Under the pieces are notes generated by a model. The model was not told the DNA's origin and made no database searches. It saw only the letters and a list, made by a program, of their open reading frames with translations. The translations under genes and the position numbers were made by a program. DNA of 64,000 nt from Azospirillum formosense (GTDB lineage Bacteria > Pseudomonadota > Alphaproteobacteria > Azospirillales > Azospirillaceae): the NCBI RefSeq assembly GCF_040500525.1, contig NZ_CP159403.1:15001-79000 (forward strand), in the 5' to 3' direction. Position 1 is the first letter of the stretch; the number at the start of each line of letters is the position of its first letter. Below, piece after piece: positions 44,853 to 53,836 of the stretch.

Positions 44853-46181
44853 TCACTTGGGCTGGATGAGGTCGAGCAGGCGGGACGGCGACATGGTCGA
44901 CAGGATGGGGGCCGCCGCGGCCTTCCCGTCCTTGGCTGGTCCGCTGGCGGCCCCCGCGGCACCACCCGCCGCCTGGGGCTTGACGCCGGGGACCGGCGCC
45001 GTCGGCGCGTGGCCCGCCGCGGACGGCGCGGGTTCGGCGCCCGCGGTGTTCAGGCTGGGCATCTGGGCGACCGGCACCTGTCCGGGGGTGCCCTCGCCGC
45101 TCAGCGAGGGGAGCTGCGCGGCGGGCGGCACCGGCAGGCCGCTCGGCATGGTGACCGTCGCGGCCCCCGCCTGCGGCGCGCCGGGTGCGGGGGCGCCCGG
45201 CATCGGGAGGGTGGCGCCCTGGCCCGAGGCGGCGTCGAGGATCAGGGGCAGCCCGCCGCTGGCGGCGTTGCCGATGACGACGATCTTGGCGTTGGGCGAA
45301 TGGGCCAGCTCCAGCGTCGCCTCGATGCCGCGCCAGCGCAGGTAGTTCTCGGTCAGGTTGGCCTGCACCGTCTCCTGGAAGGCGCGGATGCCCTGGCCTT
45401 CGAGCTGCTTGCGCTGGCTCTCGAACAGCTCGCGCTGCAGGCGGAACTGGTATTCCTGGGCGGCCTGGTCCTGCTGGATCTTGCGCTCGATCGACACCAT
45501 GATCGCCTCGGGCAGCGAGACGTTGCGGATCAGGATGTCCTGGATCAGCAGGTAGCCGGTCTTGGTCCGCCCGTCGGGCTTCGGCGTGTCCTCGGCCCCG
45601 ATGATCTGGGCGTACATCACGCGGTCGGCGACCTGCTCGAAGGTCTCGGTCTGAACGCGCAGGCGGCGGTGGGCGTACAGCTCGTCGGCCTTGAAGCGCG
45701 ACACGATCTCGCGCGAGACCGACCCGACCTCCGGCACCAGCAGCACTTCCAGGTAGTTCGGCCCGACGTTCTTGTGCAGGGCGGCCAGCATCTCCGCGTA
45801 GGGGCGGTAGCGCACCGTGATCTCGATGCTGACGTTCAGGCCGTCGTTGGCGATGGCCGAGTAGGAGCGGGTGTCCTCCTGCAGGCGCAGGTCGTAGACC
45901 TCGATCTTGTCCCAGGGGAAGATGACGTGCACGCCCTCGGCCAGGGCCGGACCCATCTGGGTGCCCTGATGGAAGCGCTTCCACAGCACGCCGCCGTGGC
46001 CGGCGGGGATGAAGACGACGATCGACGGCGCGAAGTAGAGGAAGATCAGGATGCCGACCAGCAGCGTGCACAGCAGCGACCGGCGGTGCTCGTCGTACCA
46101 GTTGCCGAGCAGCGCGCGCAGGCGCGACTTCGGCTGCGGCGTCGCGTCGGCGTCGTCGTAGGTGAAGGCCTGGTCAGCCAT
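44853..46181 (-). CDS. SPFH/band-7 (prohibitin-like) membrane protein
   Basis: The 442-residue protein has one N-terminal membrane helix at about 37-58 and an SPFH domain at about 60-240 (VFIPAGHGGVLWKRF, ITVRYRPYAEMLA, VSREIVSRFKADELYA). A helical coiled-coil stretch follows to about 280, then a long Pro/Ala/Gly-rich tail. It lies exactly between two paired exporter genes, 1 nt from one and 7 nt from the other. SPFH proteins form ring-like microdomain scaffolds, so it may organise the exporter pair in the inner membrane; no protease partner (FtsH/HflC) is encoded here. Confidence 0.9.
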   Translation of the reverse strand: MADQAFTYDDADATPQPKSRLRALLGNWYDEHRRSLLCTLLVGILIFLYFAPSIVVFIPAGHGGVLWKRFHQGTQMGPALAEGVHVIFPWDKIEVYDLRLQEDTRSYSAIANDGLNVSIEITVRYRPYAEMLAALHKNVGPNYLEVLLVPEVGSVSREIVSRFKADELYAHRRLRVQTETFEQVADRVMYAQIIGAEDTPKPDGRTKTGYLLIQDILIRNVSLPEAIMVSIERKIQQDQAAQEYQFRLQRELFESQRKQLEGQGIRAFQETVQANLTENYLRWRGIEATLELAHSPNAKIVVIGNAASGGLPLILDAASGQGATLPMPGAPAPGAPQAGAATVTMPSGLPVPPAAQLPSLSGEGTPGQVPVAQMPSLNTAGAEPAPSAAGHAPTAPVPGVKPQAAGGAAGAASGPAKDGKAAAAPILSTMSPSRLLDLIQPK

Positions 46182-46182
46182 G

Positions 46183-47907
46183 TCACGCGGTCTCCTGGAG
46201 CAAAGCCGTGGCGGGGCGGGACGCGGCCTTGTCGGCCGGCGTGCCCGTCTGCCCGTTCGTCATGTGGCCGTTGGTCATGTGAATGGTCACGTCGCAGACC
46301 GACGCGGCGTTGCCGTCGTGCGACACGAAGATCACGGTGCGGCCGAGCGCCCGCAGCTTGCCGATGATCTCGTTGGTGAAGCGGGTGCGGAACTCGGCGT
46401 CCTGGTCGGACGTCCATTCGTCGAGGATGATGATCGGACGCCCCTCCGCGACCGCGACGGCCAGGGCGACGCGGCGGCGCTGGCCCTTGGAGAGGTCGCG
46501 GTTCAGCAGGCCATCGCCGGTCTCCGGAACCAGATGGTCGATCTTGAGATAGGCCAGCATCTCGCGGAACAGCTCCGCGTCGAAGGTCGGCCCCTGCGGC
46601 AGGCGGGTGAACAGGTGGTGGTCCTGGAACACCGCGCAGAACAGGTCGCGGTAGGATTCCAGCCGGTCGCCCTCCACCGCCTGCCCGTCGAGCAGCACCT
46701 GCCCCTCGTCCGGGCGGAACAGCAGCGGGATGACGCGCAGCAGGGTGGACTTGCCCGACCCGTTGGCGCCGACGATGCCGACGACGCTGCCCGCCGGGAT
46801 GGTCATGTCGATGGGACCGATCACGAAGGGCTCGGGCCGCAGCCCGGCGCGGTAGGCGAAGCGCACGTTGCGCAGCTCGATGGCGGAGAAGCGGCGCGGC
46901 GCGCGGGCCAGCTTCGACGGCGCGTACTCCGCCGCCGGCATGGCGGCCAGCAGGGTGGTGAGCTGGTTCGCCGCATCCTCCGCCGCGATGTAGTCGGGCA
47001 CGGCGTTGAGGAACTTCGACAGCGGCCGGGCGAGGAACAGGATGACCGAGGTGACCAGCGGCAGCTCCGCCGCCGACAGCGCGCCCATGCGCGGGAAGAT
47101 GAAGACGAAGACCGCGGAGAAGCCGATGACGATGGTGGCGATCCAGGAGAACAGCTCGCCCAGATTGCGCCCGTGGCGCCGCTTCAGGTCCTCCCATTGG
47201 GCGACGTCGGCCTCGACCGCCTGGGCCAACTCGTCGCGCCGCGCCTTGCCCAGCTTGATCTCGGCGTTGCCGCCGACGATCTCGGAGAAGCCCTGGAGCA
47301 TCCGCACCTCGGACTCCTTGGCTTGGCCGAGGAGGGCACGGGTCCGCTGCGCCTCGCGCACGTACCAGCCGCCGATCATCGCGCCGGCCACCAGAAGCAG
47401 CGTCGCGCCCACGGTGGTCAGCGTCCACAGGTAGAGGTAGGCCACGACCGCCACCAGCATCATGTTGGCGGCGATCGACAGGTTGGGCAGCAGCGCCGCG
47501 ATGCGCTCCAGATGGTGGTTGCCGAGGTCGAAGGAGCGGCGGGCCTGCATGTCGAGGATGTCGGCGTGGTTGCCCAGCGTGACGGTCTGCAGGAAGCGCC
47601 GCCGCACCCCGGCCAGCGCGCTGAAGCCGGTGGTCAGCACCAGCCCGACGAAGCGCTTGCTGAAGCTGTAGGAGACCAGCAGCGCCAGGCAGAAGATCAG
47701 GAAGGGCGTGTCCAGCACCTCGCCGCGCATCCAACCGTTCAGCTCGGCGCTGAGGCTCATCAGGCTGATGAGGTTGGCGGCGGCGGCGACGCAGCCGGTG
47801 ACCACCAGCCGGGTCAGGATCTCACGGTCGGCCAGCCCGATCAGGGGCAGCAGGGCCGAGACGGGCCGGCTGGGGGCGGCACGCTTGCTTGTCTTGCTTT
47901 TGCTCAT
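46183..47907 (-). CDS. Cyclic-peptide-type ABC exporter (PvdE/SyrD-like), first of a pair
   Basis: A 574-residue half-transporter with six helices. Its ATPase has Walker A GANGSGKST (about 377-385), signature LSKGQRRRVAL, Walker B IIILDEWTSDQ and H-loop VSHDG. It differs enough from the exporter at 43181-44845 to suggest an old, specialised heterodimer rather than a recent copy. A charged N-terminus (MSKSKTSKR) and an extra C-terminal tail with MTNGHMTNG are visible. Confidence 0.9.
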   Translation of the reverse strand: MSKSKTSKRAAPSRPVSALLPLIGLADREILTRLVVTGCVAAAANLISLMSLSAELNGWMRGEVLDTPFLIFCLALLVSYSFSKRFVGLVLTTGFSALAGVRRRFLQTVTLGNHADILDMQARRSFDLGNHHLERIAALLPNLSIAANMMLVAVVAYLYLWTLTTVGATLLLVAGAMIGGWYVREAQRTRALLGQAKESEVRMLQGFSEIVGGNAEIKLGKARRDELAQAVEADVAQWEDLKRRHGRNLGELFSWIATIVIGFSAVFVFIFPRMGALSAAELPLVTSVILFLARPLSKFLNAVPDYIAAEDAANQLTTLLAAMPAAEYAPSKLARAPRRFSAIELRNVRFAYRAGLRPEPFVIGPIDMTIPAGSVVGIVGANGSGKSTLLRVIPLLFRPDEGQVLLDGQAVEGDRLESYRDLFCAVFQDHHLFTRLPQGPTFDAELFREMLAYLKIDHLVPETGDGLLNRDLSKGQRRRVALAVAVAEGRPIIILDEWTSDQDAEFRTRFTNEIIGKLRALGRTVIFVSHDGNAASVCDVTIHMTNGHMTNGQTGTPADKAASRPATALLQETA

Positions 47908-47916
47908 CGGTCCGCG

Positions 47917-48678
47917 TCACTCCGCCAGCCAGGAGTCGAGGATGCGGGTGATCGTGCCGTTGTCGCGCAGCTTGACGAAGGCGGCCTGCAGCCGTTCGGC
48001 CTTCTCCTTGCGCGCCTTGGGCATGGCGATGTAGCGGGGGATCAGGCCGAGCGGCTTGGGCAGGACGCGCACGTCCTTCAGCCGCCCGTCCTGCTTGGCC
48101 ATGTGGTTCAGCACATGCAGGTCGCCGACGATCACGTCCACCCGGCCCAGGATCAGGCGGCGGAAGTTGACCACGTTGCTGCTCGACGGGATCTTTTCCA
48201 GATAGGTCGCGGCGTCGAAGTCCGGCGCGTAGGCGAAGCCGTCGACCACGCCGATGCGGTAGGGGGTCAGGTCCTCCAGCCGCTCGAAGGCGATGGGGGA
48301 GTCCTTGCGCACCATGAAGACGGTCGTGCCGGTGCGGAACGGGCCGATCATGTTGTATTGCGCGAAACGGGCGGGCGAGGCGATGAACTGGAACCCGACG
48401 TCGGCGGTGTTCTCGTCCATCGACCGGACGACCTCGGTCCAGGACAGCGGCCGGTGGACCGGGGTGATGGTCAGCTCCTTCAGCAGGGCGACGACGATCT
48501 CGGTGTCGATCCCCGTGCGGGTGCCGTTGAAGGAGTAGTTGTAGGGCGGGAAATGATCTTCCGACGCGATGGTCCAGTATTCGGCGCGCGCCGGGAGAAC
48601 CGCGGCGAACAGCGCCAGCAGGACCGGCAGCAGGAGCCGCAGCGCCGGGCGGAGGACGGACGCCGTCGCCGCCGTCAT
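47917..48678 (-). CDS. Periplasmic solute-binding protein, family 3
   Basis: A 253-residue protein with a signal peptide ending near Ala32 (LPARA) and a PBP-II fold of the amino-acid-binding type (ASEDHFPPYNYSFNG, ADVGFQFIASPARF, YRIGVVDGFAYAP). No importer permease is encoded nearby, so it may act as a sensor or chaperone for the exporter rather than in uptake. ATG 48678 overlaps the stop of the 56-residue gene (ATGA). Confidence 0.87.
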   Translation of the reverse strand: MTAATASVLRPALRLLLPVLLALFAAVLPARAEYWTIASEDHFPPYNYSFNGTRTGIDTEIVVALLKELTITPVHRPLSWTEVVRSMDENTADVGFQFIASPARFAQYNMIGPFRTGTTVFMVRKDSPIAFERLEDLTPYRIGVVDGFAYAPDFDAATYLEKIPSSSNVVNFRRLILGRVDVIVGDLHVLNHMAKQDGRLKDVRVLPKPLGLIPRYIAMPKARKEKAERLQAAFVKLRDNGTITRILDSWLAE

Positions 48679-48845
48679 GCCTTCGCCCGCTTCTTGGCGC
48701 GGGTGGTCAGCAGGATCATCACGAGAAGGGCGCCGGGCGGTGTCAGGACCACCGCCAGGAAGGCGTAAAGCAGGAAGCCGCCGCGGCGGCCGATCCCCAG
48801 AAACCCGACCAGCAGGCAGAGACCGATGTAGATCAGCTCGAACAC
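48675..48845 (-). CDS. Small 56-residue two-helix membrane protein
   Basis: GTG 48845 opens a 56-residue frame with GAGGGAAG about 7 nt upstream. Two hydrophobic helices (LIYIGLCLLVGFLGIG and LLYAFLAVVLTPPGALLVMI) are followed by a basic tail TTRAKKRAKA. Its stop overlaps the next start by 4 nt, and the spacing to DUF697 (42 bp) is operon-like. It belongs to no family I know. The basic end should lie in the cytoplasm. Confidence 0.78.
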   Translation of the reverse strand: MFELIYIGLCLLVGFLGIGRRGGFLLYAFLAVVLTPPGALLVMILLTTRAKKRAKA

Positions 48846-48887
48846 GGCGATGCTTCCCTCTTTGCCCGGCGCCCCGGCGTCGTGCCC

Positions 48888-49403
48888 TTAGCCGGCCTTC
48901 TGGACCGGCTGCTCTTCCATCTGCGGCGCGGCGGCCGGAGCCTCGCCGGCCTCGTCCTTGGCGGCCTCGTTCCGGGCGGCCTCGAACTCCTTGCGGAAAT
49001 GCTCGCGCATCGCCTCGACGTCGAAGTCCAGCAGCGTGCCGCCGGTCTCGAAATGCTGCGCGAACACGCGGCCGAGCGCCTGGGTGGCGGCCAGAGACAG
49101 GGCCGGCATGACGGCGACGCCCAGGGCGGTGCCGATGAACGGAACGGCCTTCACGGCGGAGCCGAGCACGCTGGAGCTGAGCGCGCCGGGCATGACGCCG
49201 CCCATCAGCGCGCCGATGATCGCGCGGGTGCGCTCCTGCGCGAACTCGATCTCATAGAGCTTGGCGAGCTTATGGATCAGGTTGAGCTGGGCCACGCTGA
49301 CCGCGGCGACGTCCGCGCCGGGAACGGGGATGAGTCCGAAGGCGCCCGAGGCGTAGCTGTGGTACTTGATCAGTTCCTGGGCGCGCTTCTTGCGGTCTAC
49401 CAT
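48888..49403 (-). CDS. DUF697/YcjF-type membrane-associated protein
   Basis: The 171-residue protein matches the pattern of DUF697: SYASGAFGLIPVPGADVAAV, LAKLYEIEF, RAIIGALMGGVMPG and VPFIGTALGVAVMPALSL. Two hydrophobic segments may insert into the membrane. An acidic/Ala/Pro tail closes it. In many genomes the domain accompanies dynamin-like or small GTPases, but no GTPase is here. It is the first gene of the ten-gene minus-strand run, preceded by AAAGG and an AT-rich region. Confidence 0.8.
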   Translation of the reverse strand: MVDRKKRAQELIKYHSYASGAFGLIPVPGADVAAVSVAQLNLIHKLAKLYEIEFAQERTRAIIGALMGGVMPGALSSSVLGSAVKAVPFIGTALGVAVMPALSLAATQALGRVFAQHFETGGTLLDFDVEAMREHFRKEFEAARNEAAKDEAGEAPAAAPQMEEQPVQKAG

Positions 49404-49784
49404 GATCCGAAACCTTTCGAGGGTCAGGTGAGGTTGATTTCAGGTGGAAACTTCTGTTTTCGATACACGCCTTAGGACGTTATGCGTCGCAAGATCAGCA
49501 TTCCGAAAGAAACAAAACATCGCCAATCAACCGCCATCGAGGCGACTGGTAAAAGAATGCCCATATTGCTGCTGGTAAATTAGGCGGGGGTCCCTGGGAC
49601 CGTCGCTGGACAGAGAACGACTGTCCAACGATCCAATATGCCCCAACGACTTGATACATATTCAGTACTTAACAACGCATTAAATGCCTATGACCACTGG
49701 TGGTGTTTTTGTCGGAAGCTGCTTCATCTTTCTACGAATTGTAACAAAGTCCATCATGAGCTTTTCTTTGTGTAATGAACTTCA
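49404..49784. other. AT-rich spacer between the two minus-strand gene blocks
   Basis: These 381 bp are far richer in A and T than the rest of the window. They probably hold the promoter of the DUF697-to-porin operon (read leftward) and end signals for the TssM-like gene. Two palindromes are visible: GGTCCCTGGGACC at 49589-49601, and TGGACA/TGTCCA arms at 49607-49612 and 49622-49627. Short frames in it lack ribosome sites. I could not place -35/-10 boxes with confidence. Confidence 0.6.
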
Positions 49785-52700
49785 CTACCTTTGCGGGAAG
49801 CGAACCGGCAGGTCGAGGGCGCGCGCCGGAAGCTCGTTGCGCGTTCCGGCGCTGATCGCCGCCCCCAGGACCAGGACGGTGTCGCGCACCGGCTGTCCGT
49901 CGATGGTCTGCGTCGGCAGGGCGACGCGCAGCAGCAGGCCGTCCCGCGACGACGACGGGGCGTGGCCTTTCAGCAGGCGCAGCAGCGCCCACGGCCCGCG
50001 TTCCGCCAGGGTGATGGTGTCGCCGGTCGCCGCGGCGGTTCCGCCCGCCGGCGCGCCCTTCGGACGGAAGGGCGACCCGGCGGCCCAGCGGGCGCTCAGC
50101 AAAACCGGCTGGCCTGGCGTCCAGGCGAGCGTTCCGCCGTTGGCTGCCGCGCCCACCGCGCTGGAGCCGGAGCGCACCGACCAGTCGATGATGTGCTCCG
50201 CCCCGACCTCCTGCGCGCGGTTGGCGCCGTAGGTGAGGCGGACGCCGACCGGCGCTGGGCGCGCGACGGCTTCCAGCAGGGGGCGGGCGGCCTCCATCCG
50301 CTCCATGAAGGCGGCGACCTCGGGGGTCGCGGTCCGCATCACCGCCGCCCGGTGCTCGTCGAGCTGCCGGTAGAAGCGGCGGACGTCCTGCGGGTCGGCG
50401 TCCGGCGCGCCGCGCGCCTGTTCGGAGCCGACGAAGGGGAAGCGCCCGGCGAGGGTCTGCGCGAAGGCGGCGGACAGCTTCGACAGGGCGACGTCGCTGT
50501 CCGGGATCGTGGCCTCCACCGGCGGTCGGGGCGGGATCGGCAGATGCGCGACGACGGCCGGCTCCTCTGTGATGGCGGGCGCGACGGCGGGCGGCGGCGC
50601 CACGGGGTCCGGCGAGGGGCGCGCGGCAGGCGGAGCCGCCGCGACGGGCTTGGCCGGCTCGGCTTCGGGCGCAACGGGCTTTGGTTGCGCAGGCTTGGCT
50701 TCGGCGGGTTTGGCTTCGGCGGGCTTGGCTTGTTCAGGCTTCGGCGGCTCCGGCTTCGGCTCGGCCGGCTTGGCAACCACGGCGGGCGGAGCCTCGGGAG
50801 CCGGTGCGGGCAGGGCGGCGGCCAGGGCGTCCGGCAGCGCGATCACCGCCGGGTTCAGGGTCAAGGCCCCGCCCTCGCCCACCGCGAACAGGGCGCCGGT
50901 CTGCGGCGCGTCCAGCGCCAGGACGGCGGCGCGGGCGCCGGTTGCGGCGGTGGACAGGGCCTCGGTGATGCGGTCGGTGGTGTCCCGGCCCGGCAGATCG
51001 GCGATGGCGGCCTTCTGAAGCACCACACGGATCGCGTCGGGCAGGCCGCGGGCGGGGTCCTGCAAGGCACCGGCGATGGGCCAGGCGACGGCCTCGGCGA
51101 CGGCGCCGGTCAGGCGGCGGACGTCGTCGACGTCCTCGGCGGTCGGCGCCTCCGGCAGGCCGCGCAGCCGCTCGGCCAGGGCCTCGGCGCGCTGGCGGAG
51201 CGGGTTGCGGCCGTACAGCTCCTCGGCCAGCGGGGCGGCGAGCTGCACCGATTCCGCGCGCACCGCCGCGGCGATGGTCCGGGCGTCGAGGTTGGGCAGG
51301 TCGGCGCCCGCGGCGATGCGCGTGATGTAGCCGTCCGTCGCCGTCATCGGCGAACGGGGGACGGCGCCGTAGACGCTTTCGGCCAGCGCGTTCAGCTCGT
51401 CGAAGCCGCTGTTGCGGCGGAAGCGGTCGTAGCGCTCTAGCGCGTCGCGCCGCCCGCCGATGCGGTCGAGCTGCTCGGCGAGGCGGCGGAAGGCGGGCAG
51501 GTCTTCCACCCGCTGCGGGTTGGCCACCGGCGGCAGGTCGGCCATGGTGGCGCTGGGCAGCAGCGCGTCACGGATCGGCCGCAGCACCGAGCGGCGCAGC
51601 GTGACCGAGGCGAGCCGCTTCTTGTCCTCGTCGAAGGCGCTGAACAGCGAGGTCGGCAGCAGCGGCGTGGCGAGGGGACTGCGCTCCATCACCGCCGTGG
51701 CGGCGATCACGTGCCCGACCAGAGGCCCGTCGGTCACGGCGTCGCGCGCCAGCAGCGCCCGGCGGAGGTCGGCGGTGGCGGCGGCGACCGGCGGGCTGCC
51801 GGCGGACACGCTGGACACGCCCTGCCACGCGGCGACCGACAGGCCGGCGACCGAGGCGGCGAGCGCCGCCTGCGCCATCCGGCGGCGCTTGTGGGCCTGC
51901 TGGTAGGCGGCGTCGGACGGCCGCCCATAGCCGGCCTCGGCGAAGGCCCGGCCCGGCAGCAGGTCGCGGGCGAAGACCGGACGGCGCCCGCCAGTGGCCG
52001 GGGCGTAGGCGCCGGTCAGGGCGATGCCGCGCAGCGGGAAGGGCTCCGCCTGATCGTCGCCGCCTCCATCTCCTCCCAGGGCGCCGTCGAGGAACAGCGC
52101 CAGCGGATGGCGCAGCGTGTCCAGGGACGCCGGCAGCAGCGGCAGGCGCACCCCGGCGGTGCCGGCGGCGAAGGCGTCGGCCTCCAGAACGGCGATGTCG
52201 GCGGCGATGGCCTCGAACGCCTCGTCGATGCGGCGCGGCTCGAAGGGCTTCGCCCAGTCCTGCGGGTTGGTCCATCCCAGCACGCCGTCCAGCAGGGCCG
52301 ACGGCATGGCGGCGCAGAGGTCGGCGAAGCCGTCCAGCGCCTCGGCGCGAACCACGACCACATGCACGGGGGCGACCACGCCGAGATCGTCGCGCAGGGT
52401 CCGCAGGCGCTCCCGCAGGGCGGCGCCCCGCTTGGCCAGCGCGTCGCGCGGGCCATGGTGCTTGGCGGGGCGCTCGGCGGCGGCGCTCAGCTCGTCGGCG
52501 CCGACCATCAGCAGGACGCCGTCCAGCGGGCGGCGCATCGGCCGCTTGCGCATCGCCGCGACCAGCGCCGGCCAGGACGCGCCCAGCCGGGAGCCGTCGG
52601 CGGAATCGGCGCCAGCGTGCAGGATCGCCGCCCCTTCGCAGAACCACCAGCAGCCGTTCTCGCCGTTGCCGTCCTCGGGCCAGCGGACATGGGTCGGGTC

Positions 52701-53120
52701 GGTGGCGAGCAGGGCCGGGCCGCCGACGCCGAAGGCGAGGAACCACGGGATGTCGCCGCGGCGCAGGGGACCGCGCATCTGCCGCGTCAGGATGTCCAGC
52801 CCCTCGCCGTAGATGCGGGCGTTGGGCGGCGTGTCGGCGGCGGCCTTCTTCGGCGGTGGCACCTCTGCGCGGACGCGCAGCGGCGCTGGCGGGGCGGTCC
52901 GGCGCGCGGGCGCCTTCTTCCGGACGGTGCCCTTGGCGGCGGGCTTGCGCCGCCAGCCGCGCAGCGTCGGCCAGACCATCCGGCCGAGGCGGTAGAAGAT
53001 GTAGAGCGGCAGCGCCAGCAGCGCGTAGGGCGCCAGCGTGACGGCGAAGGACAGCAGAGTGACGATGGCGGAGCCGATGGTGGAGAGCACCAGCTCCAGC
53101 GTGAGCATCAGTAGGACCAT
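49785..53120 (-). CDS. Divergent TssM/IcmF-like protein without Walker A
   Basis: The 1111-residue protein has the TssM architecture. An N-terminal membrane hairpin (6-45) is followed by a cytoplasmic domain (PWFLAFG, CWWFCEGAAIL, PLDGVLLMVGADEL, APVHVVVVRAEALDGFADL). A third helix lies at about 413-438, then a large periplasmic region. Its C-terminal end holds the TssM-type ARW...GPWALLRLLKG block. The nucleotide site is lost: where TssM has GxxGSGKT/S, this has GVGGPALLAT (131-140). A Pro/Ala/Lys-rich insert (about 768-843, with KPAEAKPAEAKPA repeats) interrupts the periplasmic part. It overlaps the TssL-like gene by 13 nt. Confidence 0.83.
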   Translation of the reverse strand: MVLLMLTLELVLSTIGSAIVTLLSFAVTLAPYALLALPLYIFYRLGRMVWPTLRGWRRKPAAKGTVRKKAPARRTAPPAPLRVRAEVPPPKKAAADTPPNARIYGEGLDILTRQMRGPLRRGDIPWFLAFGVGGPALLATDPTHVRWPEDGNGENGCWWFCEGAAILHAGADSADGSRLGASWPALVAAMRKRPMRRPLDGVLLMVGADELSAAAERPAKHHGPRDALAKRGAALRERLRTLRDDLGVVAPVHVVVVRAEALDGFADLCAAMPSALLDGVLGWTNPQDWAKPFEPRRIDEAFEAIAADIAVLEADAFAAGTAGVRLPLLPASLDTLRHPLALFLDGALGGDGGGDDQAEPFPLRGIALTGAYAPATGGRRPVFARDLLPGRAFAEAGYGRPSDAAYQQAHKRRRMAQAALAASVAGLSVAAWQGVSSVSAGSPPVAAATADLRRALLARDAVTDGPLVGHVIAATAVMERSPLATPLLPTSLFSAFDEDKKRLASVTLRRSVLRPIRDALLPSATMADLPPVANPQRVEDLPAFRRLAEQLDRIGGRRDALERYDRFRRNSGFDELNALAESVYGAVPRSPMTATDGYITRIAAGADLPNLDARTIAAAVRAESVQLAAPLAEELYGRNPLRQRAEALAERLRGLPEAPTAEDVDDVRRLTGAVAEAVAWPIAGALQDPARGLPDAIRVVLQKAAIADLPGRDTTDRITEALSTAATGARAAVLALDAPQTGALFAVGEGGALTLNPAVIALPDALAAALPAPAPEAPPAVVAKPAEPKPEPPKPEQAKPAEAKPAEAKPAQPKPVAPEAEPAKPVAAAPPAARPSPDPVAPPPAVAPAITEEPAVVAHLPIPPRPPVEATIPDSDVALSKLSAAFAQTLAGRFPFVGSEQARGAPDADPQDVRRFYRQLDEHRAAVMRTATPEVAAFMERMEAARPLLEAVARPAPVGVRLTYGANRAQEVGAEHIIDWSVRSGSSAVGAAANGGTLAWTPGQPVLLSARWAAGSPFRPKGAPAGGTAAATGDTITLAERGPWALLRLLKGHAPSSSRDGLLLRVALPTQTIDGQPVRDTVLVLGAAISAGTRNELPARALDLPVRFPQR

Positions 53121-53836
53121 GACAGCCCCATGTCCTCGACCGCGGCGCGGGCGCCGCTCAGATCGCGTTGGATGCCGCCGACGGCGCCGGCCCACAGCAG
53201 GTGCGAGACCACCAGGAACAGCACGGCGGTCCCGCCGACCGCCCACCACCAGCGGCGTGCGGACGGCGCGGGGTAGCCGGGCACGGCGCCTTCCGGCGGC
53301 TCGCAGGCGCGCGGGCTGGGGTGGCTGGCCGCGGCGCGCTCGCCGACGACGATGCGGTGCAGGGCGGGGCGGCGGGCGGTCGCCTGGGCGTCGTCGGGAA
53401 AGCCCAGAGCCAGCGCCGCGAGATAGACGGCGGCCAGCCCGCGGTCGGCCTTGGCGCCCTGGCGGATCAGGTCGTCGGCCTGGACGAACAGGGTCTGCAG
53501 CGTGGCGTTCGCGCCGAACAGACGGCTGGAGACCACGGCGTCGGCGGGCCGCGTCTGGGCCAGCGCGCGATCGGCCAGCATGGCCATGGCGAAGGCCGCC
53601 TTGACCACCGTGCCGTGCGCGCCCGGCCCCTGCGAGACGGCGGCGCCGCTCATCCCGTGGAGCGTCGCGGTCAGGCGGTCGGCCACCGTCCCCGCCGGGG
53701 CCTGCGCGTCGGCGCAGCCGGCGAGCAGGTCCTCCTGGAAGGCGCGGAACAGGGCCAGCGTGCCGGCGGGCTTGCTCCCGGCGGGCATGGCCTTCGGTGC
53801 AGGGGCGGATTGGGCCGCAGCGGTTTGGGTGGTCAC
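53108..53836 (-). CDS. Divergent TssL/DotU-like protein
   Basis: The 242-residue protein has a helical cytoplasmic domain and one C-terminal membrane helix at about 201-220 (WWWAVGGTAVLFLVVSHLLW). The domain shows the DotU pattern: KAAFAMAMLADRALA, LFGANATLQTLFVQADDL and AAVYLAALALGFPD. The tail-anchored topology is that of TssL. A short Pro-rich stretch precedes the helix. GTG 53836 overlaps the TssJ-like stop (GTGA). Confidence 0.78.
   Translation of the reverse strand: MTTQTAAAQSAPAPKAMPAGSKPAGTLALFRAFQEDLLAGCADAQAPAGTVADRLTATLHGMSGAAVSQGPGAHGTVVKAAFAMAMLADRALAQTRPADAVVSSRLFGANATLQTLFVQADDLIRQGAKADRGLAAVYLAALALGFPDDAQATARRPALHRIVVGERAAASHPSPRACEPPEGAVPGYPAPSARRWWWAVGGTAVLFLVVSHLLWAGAVGGIQRDLSGARAAVEDMGLSWSY

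Noticed and set aside
41935-47907. A non-ribosomal peptide or RiPP biosynthesis cluster
   Set aside because: Exporters and a thioester-reductase-like gene hint at it, but there is no synthetase, cyclase or convincing precursor peptide.
49684-50232. A plus-strand frame starting in the AT-rich island
   Set aside because: Most of it is antisense to the TssM-like gene, and it has no ribosome site.
50590-50815. A gene boundary or frameshift in the TssM-like gene
   Set aside because: The Pro/Ala/Lys-rich stretch is in frame and is followed by the TssM-type C-terminus, so it is an insert, not a break.
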